Positions 1-7,843 of a stretch of 64,000 nt of DNA are shown piece by piece. This DNA comes from Acidobacteriota bacterium (GTDB lineage: Bacteria > Acidobacteriota > Thermoanaerobaculia > Gp7-AA8), in the NCBI GenBank assembly GCA_003223645.1, contig QHVT01000007.1, forward strand, positions 170,531 to 234,530. Direction: 5' to 3'. Each line of letters opens with the position of its first letter. Within the stretch, counting starts at the first letter, position 1. A program made the translations under genes and the position numbers. Under the pieces are notes generated by a model. It did no database searches. It saw only the letters and a list, made by a program, of their open reading frames with translations, and had not been told where the DNA came from.

Positions 1-697
1 AGACTTGTTGTCCGCGCTGTTCGTCGGCGGTCTTCGGCTGCGCGGCGGACGCGCGCATCGTCGCCAGCCACTGTTCGAAGTCGTGCTTCGGCTCGGCGAT
101 GACGATGAACGCCATTTTTGCGTGCTGCAAACCGCAGAACTCCGCGCATTGCGCGCGATAGAGGCCGGCCTTGTCGGCCTGGATGACGAAGATCGATTTC
201 TGTCCGGGGATCAGATCGCGTTTGCCGTGCAGGTTCGGGACCCAGAAGCTGTGAATGACGTCGCTCGACGCGAGGATGATCCGCACGCGCTCGCCGACGG
301 GGACGTGCAGCTCGTTCGCGGTCTGCGCGATGTGGTCGGAACGCTCGTCGAGATATTGAATGTCCCACCACCACTGATGTCCCGTCACCTGGATCTCGCG
401 CGTGACCGCTTTGCCTTGCGGCGACAGCGCGCGCGCGCCGGCGATGCTGGAGACGAGCATCGCCAGGAGCAGGCCGGTCGTGGCCGCGAGCGCGAGCATC
501 ATCGCGCGCGGCGCGCGCGGCGCGAGCGTGTCGGGCTCGACTCGCCGTCGCGCGCGGCGGATGGCGATGAAGAGCGCGATCCAGACGGCGACGAATACGA
601 TCGTGCAGACGATGAGGTAGAACCACCAGACGCCAACGATGGTGTTGGCGTACGGCCCGGCCGGATGCAGCGCGTCCTGGTAGGACGACGACGTCAC
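1..697 (-). CDS. coxB: cytochrome c oxidase subunit II (3' end beyond window)
   Basis: This is the copper-A subunit of an aa3/caa3-type haem-copper oxidase, which takes electrons from cytochrome c at the periplasmic face. Two N-terminal membrane helices lie at about residues 18-46 and 66-88. They are followed by the conserved GHQWWWDIQY segment (106-115) and the full copper-A set: His149 in HSFWVP, then Cys184, Glu186, Cys188, His192 and Met195 in CAEFCGLQHAKM. A GTG start overlaps the stop of the upstream cytochrome c by four bases, so the two are translationally coupled. The last visible residues (DEQRGQQV) resemble the lead-in to a fused C-terminal cytochrome c domain, as in caa3 oxidases, but this runs off the window. 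It closes the PQQ dehydrogenase operon, which suggests a direct route from alcohol oxidation to oxygen. Confidence 0.95.
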   Translation of the reverse strand, partial: MTSSSYQDALHPAGPYANTIVGVWWFYLIVCTIVFVAVWIALFIAIRRARRRVEPDTLAPRAPRAMMLALAATTGLLLAMLVSSIAGARALSPQGKAVTREIQVTGHQWWWDIQYLDERSDHIAQTANELHVPVGERVRIILASSDVIHSFWVPNLHGKRDLIPGQKSIFVIQADKAGLYRAQCAEFCGLQHAKMAFIVIAEPKHDFEQWLATMRASAAQPKTADEQRGQQV

Positions 698-1203
698 TTC
701 TCCTCCTTCTTCGACTGCTCGGAGATCTTCGTCTGCATGTGATCGGTGCGGCCGGTTGCCGCAAGTTTCGGCACGAGGCCGCTCATCGAACGGACGTACG
801 CGGTGATCTCCCAGATCTGGTAGTCGGGGATTTTTCCGCCGAACGACGGCATCCCGTTCGGCCGCCCTTCGACGATCACGTCATGAATGTTTTCGGGATG
901 GCTGCCGTAGATCCACGACTCGTCCATCAGCGCCGGTCCCATCCCGCCGCCGCCGTTGGCGTGGCATCCGTTGCAGTTGTACGCGCGATACAACCTCTGT
1001 CCTTCATTCAAGTCCCACGCGCGCTCCTCGGACACATTGCGCACGGTCACTTCCGGCCACGGCTGTCCCGGCTGCAGCTCCGCATCGCGCACGATGCCGC
1101 CCGTGCGCGTCGACGCCTGCGGCGAGTGGCGCAGCTGGCGCTGCTCGCGGCGGCAGCTCGCGAGCGAAGCGAGAAGGCAAAGCGTGAGGATGAGGGGCGT
1201 CAT
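694..1203 (-). CDS. class I cytochrome c lipoprotein
   Basis: This is a 169-residue periplasmic electron carrier. The N-terminus is a lipoprotein signal with the lipobox LASC (Cys17), so it is probably membrane-anchored. A single haem-binding motif CNGCH sits at residues 77-81, with a probable Met axial ligand in NGMPSFGG further on. The ATG was chosen because it gives a clean lipoprotein signal; in-frame codons further upstream run into a palindromic repeat. It lies downstream of two PQQ dehydrogenases and an XoxJ-like protein and overlaps coxB by four bases. That position fits a XoxG-like role as electron acceptor for the dehydrogenases and donor to the oxidase. Which dehydrogenase it serves is inference. 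Confidence 0.88.
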   Translation of the reverse strand: MTPLILTLCLLASLASCRREQRQLRHSPQASTRTGGIVRDAELQPGQPWPEVTVRNVSEERAWDLNEGQRLYRAYNCNGCHANGGGGMGPALMDESWIYGSHPENIHDVIVEGRPNGMPSFGGKIPDYQIWEITAYVRSMSGLVPKLAATGRTDHMQTKISEQSKKEEK

Positions 1204-1249
1204 GCCTGTGCCCGTGCCCGCGCCGCAATGGCGTTCACTGAGGCACGCA

Positions 1250-1382
1250 CGCCCCCTCACCCGGCGCTGCGCGCCACCCTCTCCCCGCAAGCGGGGAGAG
1301 GGGCAACATAAAAAGTGCATTGAATTTGTTGCCCTTCGCCCCGCTCGCGGGGAGAAGGTGGCCGAAGGCCGGATGAGGGGGT
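1250..1382. repeat. MITE-like palindromic element, copy A
   Basis: This element of about 135 bp has inverted ends (CCCCTCACCCGG at the left, CCGGATGAGGGG at the right) and two internal palindromes around CTCTCCCCGC. A central stretch around GTGCATTGAATTTGTTGCCC is shared almost exactly with the copy at 44163-44303, so the two are copies of one element. No coding capacity is apparent. It occupies most of the gap between the cytochrome c gene and the binding-protein gene. Confidence 0.8.
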
Positions 1383-1400
1383 GTGATTCCTTGAGTGAAC

Positions 1401-1521
1401 GCATTGCGCCCGTGCCCGCGCCCGCTCCCGTGCCCGGGGTGGGGGGGCGTTTCTTCGCTGCGCTCGTTGCCCCCGCCCCGGGCGCGGGAGCGGGCACGGG
1501 CGCGGGCACGGGAAGTGTCGA
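1401..1521. repeat. GC-rich inverted repeat (CCCGTGCCCGCGCC family)
   Basis: Tandem CCCGCGCCCGCTCCCGTGCCC-like runs are followed about 60 bp later by their reverse complement, giving a long imperfect hairpin. A relative lies between batA and batB (33883-33990) and a minimal one near 41244. With the adjacent MITE-like copy it fills the 344-bp gap between the cytochrome c and binding-protein genes, where no gene is visible. Confidence 0.7.
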
Positions 1522-1547
1522 AGTTCGGGGTGTCGTGCTCTTTCGCA

Positions 1548-2435
1548 TCACATCTCCAAGTCCAGTCGCGGGACGCCGTAGCCGGCGAGGATGCGGTCGA
1601 TCTCCGGCTTTCTCCGCTCGAGGATCGTGTCGAGCTCGTTGCGCAGCGCGACGTCTTCGCGACGCACGCCCATCGCGATGTCGAAGACGAAGGGGAGGAA
1701 CGGGAGGTCGATCTCCGGCGAGACGGGGACGAGGTCGAGCGGCACGGGCTCGCGCTTCGCGAAGTAGCCGGCCAGCGGTCCCCAGACGACGGCGAGATCG
1801 ATCTCGCCGCGCGCGACGGCGTCGATGATGCGCGCGGGCGGGTTCGGCTTCGAGTAGTCGCCGTAGACGGTGTAGCCGCGGACGTTGTCGACGATGCCGC
1901 GATTCGCGAGCGCATGCGCGGGCGGCGCGTTCGCGCCGTCGTCGCCGATGATCTGCACGCCGATGCGCAGCTTCTTCAGGACCGGATCGTCGAATGACGC
2001 GACGTGCAGGTTGCGGTCTTTGCGCGAGACGAAAACGTATGTCGAGCGATAGTAAGGACGCGTCGTGGCGGCCATGTCGATGCTGCTCGGAAGTCCGAGA
2101 ACGACGTCGCAGTCATGAGCCTTGAGCGTGTTGCGGAGGAAGCCGCGGCGCTGCGCCCACCACGTGTACGAGACGCGCGCGTGCATGTCGCGCGCGAGGA
2201 CGTCGGCGATTTTGTTCTCGAAGCCCTGCTCGTTCGCGTTCGAGAAGGGGAGATTGTTGGGGTCGGAGCAGACGCGGAGGGTGCGCGGGGGGGGCGCGGG
2301 TGGCGCGGCGTGGCAGGAGAAAAGCAGAAGGCAGAAGGCAGAAGGCAGAAGGCAGAAGTGAGAAAGAATGTGTCGTACGCGCCACGCGCCACTTCTTACT
2401 TCTGCCTTCTGCCTTCTGCCTTCTGCCTTCTTCAT
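1548..2435 (-). CDS. XoxJ-like periplasmic binding lipoprotein
   Basis: This is a 295-residue solute-binding-fold protein of the type that accompanies PQQ dehydrogenases (MxaJ/XoxJ and quinoprotein-associated binding proteins). The mature start RVCSDPNNLPFSN, the motif YTWWAQRRGF and the stretch CDVVLGLPSSIDM are typical of that family, which is thought to assist dehydrogenase activation. The signal peptide is unusual. Residues 1-40 are encoded by a GCAGAAG inverted repeat: a basic stretch KKAEGRRQKAE, then a hydrophobic stretch of FCLLPSAFCLLLFSC type ending in a lipobox. The ATG overlaps the stop of the preceding PQQ dehydrogenase by four bases, which supports this start despite the repetitive sequence. 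Confidence 0.85.
   Translation of the reverse strand: MKKAEGRRQKAEVRSGAWRVRHILSHFCLLPSAFCLLLFSCHAAPPAPPPRTLRVCSDPNNLPFSNANEQGFENKIADVLARDMHARVSYTWWAQRRGFLRNTLKAHDCDVVLGLPSSIDMAATTRPYYRSTYVFVSRKDRNLHVASFDDPVLKKLRIGVQIIGDDGANAPPAHALANRGIVDNVRGYTVYGDYSKPNPPARIIDAVARGEIDLAVVWGPLAGYFAKREPVPLDLVPVSPEIDLPFLPFVFDIAMGVRREDVALRNELDTILERRKPEIDRILAGYGVPRLDLEM
2321..2433. repeat. GCAGAAG inverted repeat, copy 1 (encodes a signal peptide)
   Basis: Five or six tandem GCAGAAG heptamers on the left arm are answered by TTCTGCC heptamers on the right arm, with a loop of about 30 bp between. Because seven bases times three frames is 21, each arm encodes a seven-residue repeat: a basic KAEGRRQ-type arm and a hydrophobic LLPSAFC-type arm. 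On the minus strand the element is the 5' end of the XoxJ-like gene. Further copies lie at 4174-4288 and 35571-35682, and a diverged split copy lies around 14961-15293. Confidence 0.85.
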
Positions 2436-4288
2436 GGCAACCCAAACGTGTAAATCACGCCTCCCTTGTTCGTCGCTTTCGGCAAGTCCGACATCGCATT
2501 CACGAATCCCAGCGCGGCCGTCGGATCGCGCGGGTCGAGTCCTCCCGAAACGATCGCTCCTGCCCAGCCGCCGACTCCGGCGGCGATCGTCACGTACTGC
2601 TTTCCGTCGGGTGCTTTGTAGGTGATCGGCTGGCCGATGATTCCGCTGGAGAGTTTGATCTGCCAGAGGAGTTGGCCGGTGCGGGCGTGGACGGCTTTGA
2701 ACCAGCCGTCGAGGGTGCCGTAGAAAACGACGTCGCCCGCCGTTGCGAGCGCGCCGCTCCAGACCGGAAAGTTTTCGCGGATGCTCCAGATCTTTTTTCT
2801 CAGGACGGGATCCCACGCGTCGAACTCGCCGCGATGTCCGCCGGGGCCGGCGAACATCTTCACGTTCGCGCCGACGTACGGCGTCCCTTCGATGTAGTTC
2901 ACCTCCGCGCCTTCTTCCTCCATGCAGAGGTTCTGGTGCGGGACGTACAGCCATCCTGTGCGCGGCGAGAACGCCGACGGCTGCCAGTCCTTCGCGCCCG
3001 GCGCAGCAGGACAGATGTCGCTGGCGAGTTTGTTCGTGCCCGGCGCTTTCGAGGGATCGTTGATGAGGCGTCCCGTCTTCAAATCGACGCCCTTCGTGCT
3101 GGTGATGTACGCGTACGGATCGGCGGACAGCACCTGTCCGGTGGCGCGGTCGAGGACGTACATGTAGCCGTTTCGCTCGGGACGGACGAGTACTTTGCGC
3201 GGCTCACCGCCGATCCGTAAATCCAGCAGAAGCTGCTCGTTGATGCCGTCGTAGTCGAACGTGTCGTGCGGCGACCATTGATAGAACCAGATCGCCTCCC
3301 CGTTGTCGGGACGCCGCGCGAAGATGCCGGCGGTCCACTTGTTGTCGCCCTTGCGCAGCTCGGGATTCCATGGCCCGGGGTTCGCGGTGCCGTGATAGAG
3401 GAGATCGAGATCGGGGTCGTAGGAGATCCAGCCCCACATCGTCCCGCCGCCGATCTTCCAGGCGTCGTGCGGCCACGTCGTGACGCCGAGGTCTTTGCCT
3501 TTGTCGGAATCGTAGAAGGGGTGGAAGTTCGCGCCGATCAGCACGTCCTTGTCGGGACCGGTGTTGTAGGCGCGCCAGGCGAGCTTGCCCGTCTCCGCGT
3601 CGAGCGCGGTGACCCATCCGCGCACGCCCATCTCGCCGCCGCTGTTGCCGACGAGCACTTTGTTCTTCACGACGAGCGGCGCCATCGTGATCGTCTCGCC
3701 GTGCGGATAGTCCGCGACGTGCGTGACCCACACTTCCTTGCCGCTCTTGGCGTCGACCGCGCACGTGCGCCCGTCCAGCGCGTTGAAAAAAATCTTCCCG
3801 TTCGCGTACGCCGCGCCGCGATTCACGACGTCGCAGCACGCCACTCCCTGTGCCGACGTCGCGAGCTCGCGCGGGCGATACACCCACTTCACGCTGCCGG
3901 GATTGTTGAGATCGATGGCGATGAGATCGTTCGGAAATGGCGTGACGAAATACATCGTGTCGCCGACGACCAGCGGCCCCGCTTCATGTCCGCGATCGTG
4001 TCCCGTCGAGACCGTCCACGCGACGCGCAGCTTCTTCACGTTCGACGCGTTGATCTGATCGAGCCCGCTGAAGCGCGTCGAGGCGTAGTTCTTCGCGGGC
4101 ATGAGCCATTGGGCGTCGTCTTTTTGGAGTTGGACGAGATCGGTGTTGTTGGTTCGATTGGCGCGACAGGAGATGAAGGCAGAAGGCAGAAGGCAGAAGG
4201 CAGAAGTGAGAAGTGCGAGCGGCAAGTGCGTTCGCGCGCTTCTTCGTTCTGCCTTCTGCCTTCTGCCTTCTGCCTTCTGCCTTCTCAT
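2432..4288 (-). CDS. PQQ-dependent alcohol dehydrogenase, DYD (lanthanide) type, second copy
   Basis: This is a 618-residue eight-bladed quinoprotein dehydrogenase that oxidises alcohols in the periplasm. It carries the vicinal disulphide GVACCD near the PQQ site, the conserved GGGTMWGWISYDP segment and several W-docking-type repeats. The active-site motif is FDYDGINE. The Asp two residues after the catalytic Asp is the hallmark of lanthanide-dependent XoxF/ExaF enzymes, whereas calcium enzymes have Ala there. The N-terminus (about 40 residues) is built from the GCAGAAG inverted repeat and ends in a lipobox SAFISC. The ATG overlaps the stop of the paralogue upstream by four bases, so the pair is a tandem duplication in one operon. 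The substrate cannot be read from the sequence. Confidence 0.9.
   Translation of the reverse strand: MRRQKAEGRRQKAERRSARTHLPLALLTSAFCLLPSAFISCRANRTNNTDLVQLQKDDAQWLMPAKNYASTRFSGLDQINASNVKKLRVAWTVSTGHDRGHEAGPLVVGDTMYFVTPFPNDLIAIDLNNPGSVKWVYRPRELATSAQGVACCDVVNRGAAYANGKIFFNALDGRTCAVDAKSGKEVWVTHVADYPHGETITMAPLVVKNKVLVGNSGGEMGVRGWVTALDAETGKLAWRAYNTGPDKDVLIGANFHPFYDSDKGKDLGVTTWPHDAWKIGGGTMWGWISYDPDLDLLYHGTANPGPWNPELRKGDNKWTAGIFARRPDNGEAIWFYQWSPHDTFDYDGINEQLLLDLRIGGEPRKVLVRPERNGYMYVLDRATGQVLSADPYAYITSTKGVDLKTGRLINDPSKAPGTNKLASDICPAAPGAKDWQPSAFSPRTGWLYVPHQNLCMEEEGAEVNYIEGTPYVGANVKMFAGPGGHRGEFDAWDPVLRKKIWSIRENFPVWSGALATAGDVVFYGTLDGWFKAVHARTGQLLWQIKLSSGIIGQPITYKAPDGKQYVTIAAGVGGWAGAIVSGGLDPRDPTAALGFVNAMSDLPKATNKGGVIYTFGLP
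4174..4288. repeat. GCAGAAG inverted repeat, copy 2 (encodes a signal peptide)
   Basis: This has the same construction as copy 1: tandem GCAGAAG heptamers, a short loop, then the complementary heptamers, ending exactly at the ATG of the downstream PQQ dehydrogenase. The translated arms are the basic n-region (RRQKAEGRRQKAERR) and the hydrophobic LLTSAFCLLPSAF core of its lipoprotein signal. Confidence 0.85.
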
Positions 4289-6105
4289 GGCAACGCGAAC
4301 ACGTACAGCGTGCTCCCTTTCTCCGTGTACTGCGGCAGGTCCGCCATCGCGCCGACGAATCCGTCCGCTGCTGACGCGTCGCGCGGGTCGAGGTCGTTCG
4401 ACACGATCGCTCCCGGCCATCCGCCGACGCCGGTCTCGATCGCGATGTATTGCTTGCCGTCGGGTCCGCGGTAGGTGATCGGCTGGGCGATGATTCCGCT
4501 GTCGGTCTTGAACTTCCACAGCGTGTCGCCGCTCTTCGCGTCGATCGCCTTGAACCAGCCGTCCATCGTGCCGTAGAAGACGACGTCTCCGGCCGTGGCG
4601 AGCGTTCCGCTGTAGACAGGGAAGCGCTCCTTCACCGCCCACATTTTTCTGCGCTGGCGCACGTTCCACGCGACGAGCTCTCCGCGATGTCCGCCCGGGC
4701 CGGCGTAGTAACGCAGTGTGGCGCCGAGGTAGGGCGTGCCGGCGATGTAGTTCGCCTCGGAGCCTTCGAAGTCCATGCAGAGGTTTTCGGCGGGGATGTA
4801 GAGGAGACCGGTGCGCGGCGACCACGCGGAGGGATTCCAGTCTTTCGCGCCGGGGACGGCGGGACAGATATCGCGAATGACTTTTCCCGATTTCGGGATC
4901 TTGTCGGCCACCTCGAGCGGCCGGCCGGTCTTCAGATCGATGCCCTTCGTCGAGGTGATGTACGCGAAGGGATCGGCGGACAGCACCTGTCCCGTGACGC
5001 GATCCATCACGTAGACGTAGCCGTTTCGCTCGGCGCGGACGAGCACTTTGCGATGTTGGGCGTCGTCGTCGATCAGCGTCGACTCGTTCACGCCGTCGTA
5101 GTCCCAGTGATCGTGCGGCTGGAACTGGTACGCCCATTTCGCTTCGCCGGTGTCGGCGTCGCGGGCGAAGATCGACGCGGTCCACTTGTTGTCGCCGGGC
5201 CGCAGCTCGGGATTCCACGGACCCGGATTTCCGGTGCCGTAGTAAATGAGGTTGAGCGCGGGATCGTACGAGATCCAGCCCCACATCGTTCCGCCGCCCT
5301 GCCGCCACGCCTCGGGCGGCCACGTTTTCTCGCCCAGGTCTTTGCCGCGGTCGAGGGGATAGAACGGCTTGAAGCTCGCGCCGATCAGCACGTCCGTGTC
5401 GGGACCCGATGCGAACGCTTTCCACACCGTCTGGCCCGTGCGGATGTCGAGCGCCTGCACCCAGCCGCGTACGCCGAACTCGCCGCCGCTGTTGCCGACG
5501 AGCACTTTGTCCTTCACGACGAGCGGCGCCATCGTGATCGTCTCGCCGGAGTTGAAGTCGCCGAGCGTCGTCTTCCAGGCCTCGGCGCCGCTGTTCGCGT
5601 CGAGCGCGATCGTCTGGCCGTCGAGCGTGTTGAAGATGATCTTGCCGTCGCCGTACGCGGCGCCGCGATTCACGAGATCGCAGCAGGCGACGCCGCGCGC
5701 CGACGAGATGACCGCGGGCTTGTACGTCCACTTCACGGGCGCGCCGGGTTGCGTGAGATCGAGCGCGAAGACGTGGTTCGGAAACGGCGAGACGACGTAC
5801 ATCGTGTTGTTCACGACGATCGGCGCGCCTTCGTGTCCCTTGAGGATTCCGGTCGAGAACGTCCACGCGACCTGCAGCGACGCGACGTTCTTCGCGTTGA
5901 TCTGATTCAGCGCCGAGAAGCGCGTGTTCGCGTAGTCCTTCGGCGCCATCGTCCACTGCCCGTCATCGGCGACGGCGGCGGGAGCGGCGGACGAGGAGGC
6001 GAGCGTCGAGAAACGCTCGAGGCGCGGGAGCGTGCTGTGCGTTTCGCGCTGCGCACACCCGATGAGCGCGATCAACGAAGCCGACGCAACCACTCGCAGA
6101 AGCAT
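4285..6105 (-). CDS. PQQ-dependent alcohol dehydrogenase, DYD (lanthanide) type, first copy
   Basis: This 606-residue quinoprotein dehydrogenase is paralogous to the next gene. A conventional lipoprotein signal (LIALIGC) anchors it at the periplasmic face. The vicinal cysteines GVACCD, the GGGTMWGWISYDP motif and the active-site motif WDYDGVNE are all present; the second Asp of DYD predicts lanthanide rather than calcium at the catalytic site. It is the first gene of the minus-strand operon leading through the second dehydrogenase, the XoxJ-like protein, the cytochrome c lipoprotein and oxidase subunit II. The promoter should lie in the upstream gap, which is partly filled by a palindromic repeat. 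Enzyme class and metal signature are well supported; the physiological alcohol is unknown. Confidence 0.92.
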   Translation of the reverse strand: MLLRVVASASLIALIGCAQRETHSTLPRLERFSTLASSSAAPAAVADDGQWTMAPKDYANTRFSALNQINAKNVASLQVAWTFSTGILKGHEGAPIVVNNTMYVVSPFPNHVFALDLTQPGAPVKWTYKPAVISSARGVACCDLVNRGAAYGDGKIIFNTLDGQTIALDANSGAEAWKTTLGDFNSGETITMAPLVVKDKVLVGNSGGEFGVRGWVQALDIRTGQTVWKAFASGPDTDVLIGASFKPFYPLDRGKDLGEKTWPPEAWRQGGGTMWGWISYDPALNLIYYGTGNPGPWNPELRPGDNKWTASIFARDADTGEAKWAYQFQPHDHWDYDGVNESTLIDDDAQHRKVLVRAERNGYVYVMDRVTGQVLSADPFAYITSTKGIDLKTGRPLEVADKIPKSGKVIRDICPAVPGAKDWNPSAWSPRTGLLYIPAENLCMDFEGSEANYIAGTPYLGATLRYYAGPGGHRGELVAWNVRQRRKMWAVKERFPVYSGTLATAGDVVFYGTMDGWFKAIDAKSGDTLWKFKTDSGIIAQPITYRGPDGKQYIAIETGVGGWPGAIVSNDLDPRDASAADGFVGAMADLPQYTEKGSTLYVFALP

Positions 6106-6169
6106 CCGGTTTTTTTGCGAATTGCAGAACTCGCACCAACGGAGTTTGCGTCAGACGCAAAGTGGATTT

Positions 6170-6290
6170 GTGGTGACCGCTGCCCTCAGCGGTCACTGCG
6201 CCGCCGTTGGCGGCGCCAGCGGCGCGTTGCGCCGCCGCGACCGCTGAGGGCAGCGGTCGCCACGTAAGCTGAGGGCAGCGGTCACCACAC
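6170..6290. repeat. palindromic repeat, GTGACCGCTGCCCTCAGC family
   Basis: GTGACCGCTGCCCTCAGCGG is answered by CCGCTGAGGGCAGCGGTCGCC, with an inner GGCGGCGCCAGCGGCGC palindrome. An extra half copy follows before the end of the next gene. The same family occurs at 10621-10715, inside the M56 gene at 25637-25691, and at 48758-48903. It fills most of the gap between the PQQ operon and the spermidine-synthase-like gene. Confidence 0.8.
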
Positions 6291-6292
6291 AG

Positions 6293-7795
6293 TTAGCGTC
6301 GGCGCGCGAGGAGATCGACCGGCGCGTAGTCGTCGGTGAGCACGAGCGCTCCGCTCGACGGAGCGACCGTCGTCAGCTGGCGGAGCGCGGAGTCGGCGGT
6401 CGCGCGGATGCGCGGGGGCAGCGACTGCGCGCGCTGCAGCACGGCGTCGCGGTCTTCGAGCAGCGGCGCGTCGCTGCCGAGAATCTCGCCGCGCATCTGC
6501 GCGACGTGCGGGAACTCCGCGCGCATCGTGTTCTCGATCGCCGGCAGGAGGGCGGTGCGGTGGAACGCGCAGTGAAAATGAAAGATGCCGCCGGGAGTGA
6601 GATGCGAGCCGGCTTCGCGGAAGAACTCGCGCGTGGTGAGATGCGCGGGGATCGTGTCGCCGTAACGATTCGTCGTGTAGGCGTCGATGATGATGAGGTC
6701 CCACTTCTCATTCGAGCGCTTCAGAAACTGGCGTCCGTCGGCGATGTGAATGCGCAGACGCGGATCGGAGGGAAGCCCGAAATATCGCCGCGCGACGTCG
6801 ACGATGAGCGGATCGACGTCGACCGCATCGATCGCCGTGTCGTCGTAATAGCGGATGAAGTGGCGCGGCATCGTGCCGCCGCCGATCCCGATCAGCAGGA
6901 TGCGCTTCACGTTCGGACGCAGCAGCTTCGAGACGTGCGGCAAATCGGTGTACGCCGCCCCCGGACCGTACGGATCGGCGCGCAACATGCGCGTCTGGAT
7001 CGAGATGTCGAACGACAGCTCGCGCAGCGGGCCGCGGTCGCGAACGGTGATGTGGTGATACGGGCTGTCGCCGGTGTAAACGACGCGCGTGTTCGCGAGC
7101 GGAGCCAGGAGTGATCGATCGATCGAGCGGGAGCCCGCGAACGCGGCGGCGATGACGATGACGACCGCGGCGGACATCAGCGACGCGACGACGCGATGTT
7201 GCAGCGAGACGATCGCGATCATCGCGGCCGTCAGCGCGGCGCCGAGGCCGACGACGATGACCGTGCGGTTGATGCTTGCCAGCCAGTCGATCAGAAAGAA
7301 GGCGGTCACGACGCTGCCGGCGATGCTGCCTGCCGTCGAGATCGCCGAGATCGATCCGGCGTTGGAGCCGCTCGAGCCCGTGCTCGTCGCGAACAAGCGC
7401 ACGGCGATCGGTGACGTCGCCGCGAGGAGAATCGTCGGAAGAACGAAGAGTGCGCTGGCCGCCAGAAACGCATGCGTCGCCGGCGAGAAGCTCGACGCGG
7501 CGATGCGCGGCGAGACCCACGCGTCGATCCACGGCACGCAGAAACAACTGATCGCCGCGCCGAGGAGCGTCGTGACGAGAGCAGACGGCCGCGGCCATCG
7601 ATCGCCCGCGCGTCCGCCGGCCCAGTAGCCGATGCTCATCGCCGCGAGAAAGACCGAGATCACGGCCGTCGTCTCGCGCAGCGCCGCGCCGAACGACTTG
7701 CCGATGATGCGGAACGCGGAGATTTCCAGGCCCATCAGCAACGCGCCGGCAACGCACACCGCGATGCGAAGCACCATCCGCTCGAGTCGTGTCAT
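6293..7795 (-). CDS. membrane protein fused to spermidine synthase-like domain
   Basis: About 500 residues. The N-terminal half has roughly seven hydrophobic membrane segments, including the start LRIAVCVAGALLMGLEISAF typical of membrane-bound spermidine synthase homologues. The C-terminal half is a Rossmann methyltransferase-like domain. It has the glycine-rich nucleotide loop ILLIGIGGGTMPRHF, the acidic DAVDVDPLIVDVAR strand end and DLIIIDAYTTNRYGDTIP, matching the aminopropyltransferase/spermidine synthase fold. Such fusions are widespread and mostly unassigned; true polyamine synthesis is not established. The start was placed at the ATG preceding the first hydrophobic segment because further upstream sequence reads as low-complexity antisense of the neighbouring gene. 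It diverges from the SDR gene with only about 50 bp between. Confidence 0.82.
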   Translation of the reverse strand: MTRLERMVLRIAVCVAGALLMGLEISAFRIIGKSFGAALRETTAVISVFLAAMSIGYWAGGRAGDRWPRPSALVTTLLGAAISCFCVPWIDAWVSPRIAASSFSPATHAFLAASALFVLPTILLAATSPIAVRLFATSTGSSGSNAGSISAISTAGSIAGSVVTAFFLIDWLASINRTVIVVGLGAALTAAMIAIVSLQHRVVASLMSAAVVIVIAAAFAGSRSIDRSLLAPLANTRVVYTGDSPYHHITVRDRGPLRELSFDISIQTRMLRADPYGPGAAYTDLPHVSKLLRPNVKRILLIGIGGGTMPRHFIRYYDDTAIDAVDVDPLIVDVARRYFGLPSDPRLRIHIADGRQFLKRSNEKWDLIIIDAYTTNRYGDTIPAHLTTREFFREAGSHLTPGGIFHFHCAFHRTALLPAIENTMRAEFPHVAQMRGEILGSDAPLLEDRDAVLQRAQSLPPRIRATADSALRQLTTVAPSSGALVLTDDYAPVDLLARRR

Positions 7796-7843
7796 GAACG
7801 CCCGAAGAATAGCCGCGGCACGCGTTTTGGACCACTGCAGGGC

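Noticed and set aside
2432-5956. A single very long minus-strand protein of about 1170 residues covering both PQQ genes
   Set aside because: Only the part from 4288 down reads as PQQ dehydrogenase. The upstream part is the off-frame shadow of the first dehydrogenase, and the ATGA overlap at 4285-4288 explains the true start.
4450-6267. Long plus-strand frame antisense to the first PQQ dehydrogenase
   Set aside because: Composition is Arg/Val/Asp-rich shadow sequence; the minus-strand quinoprotein is unambiguous.
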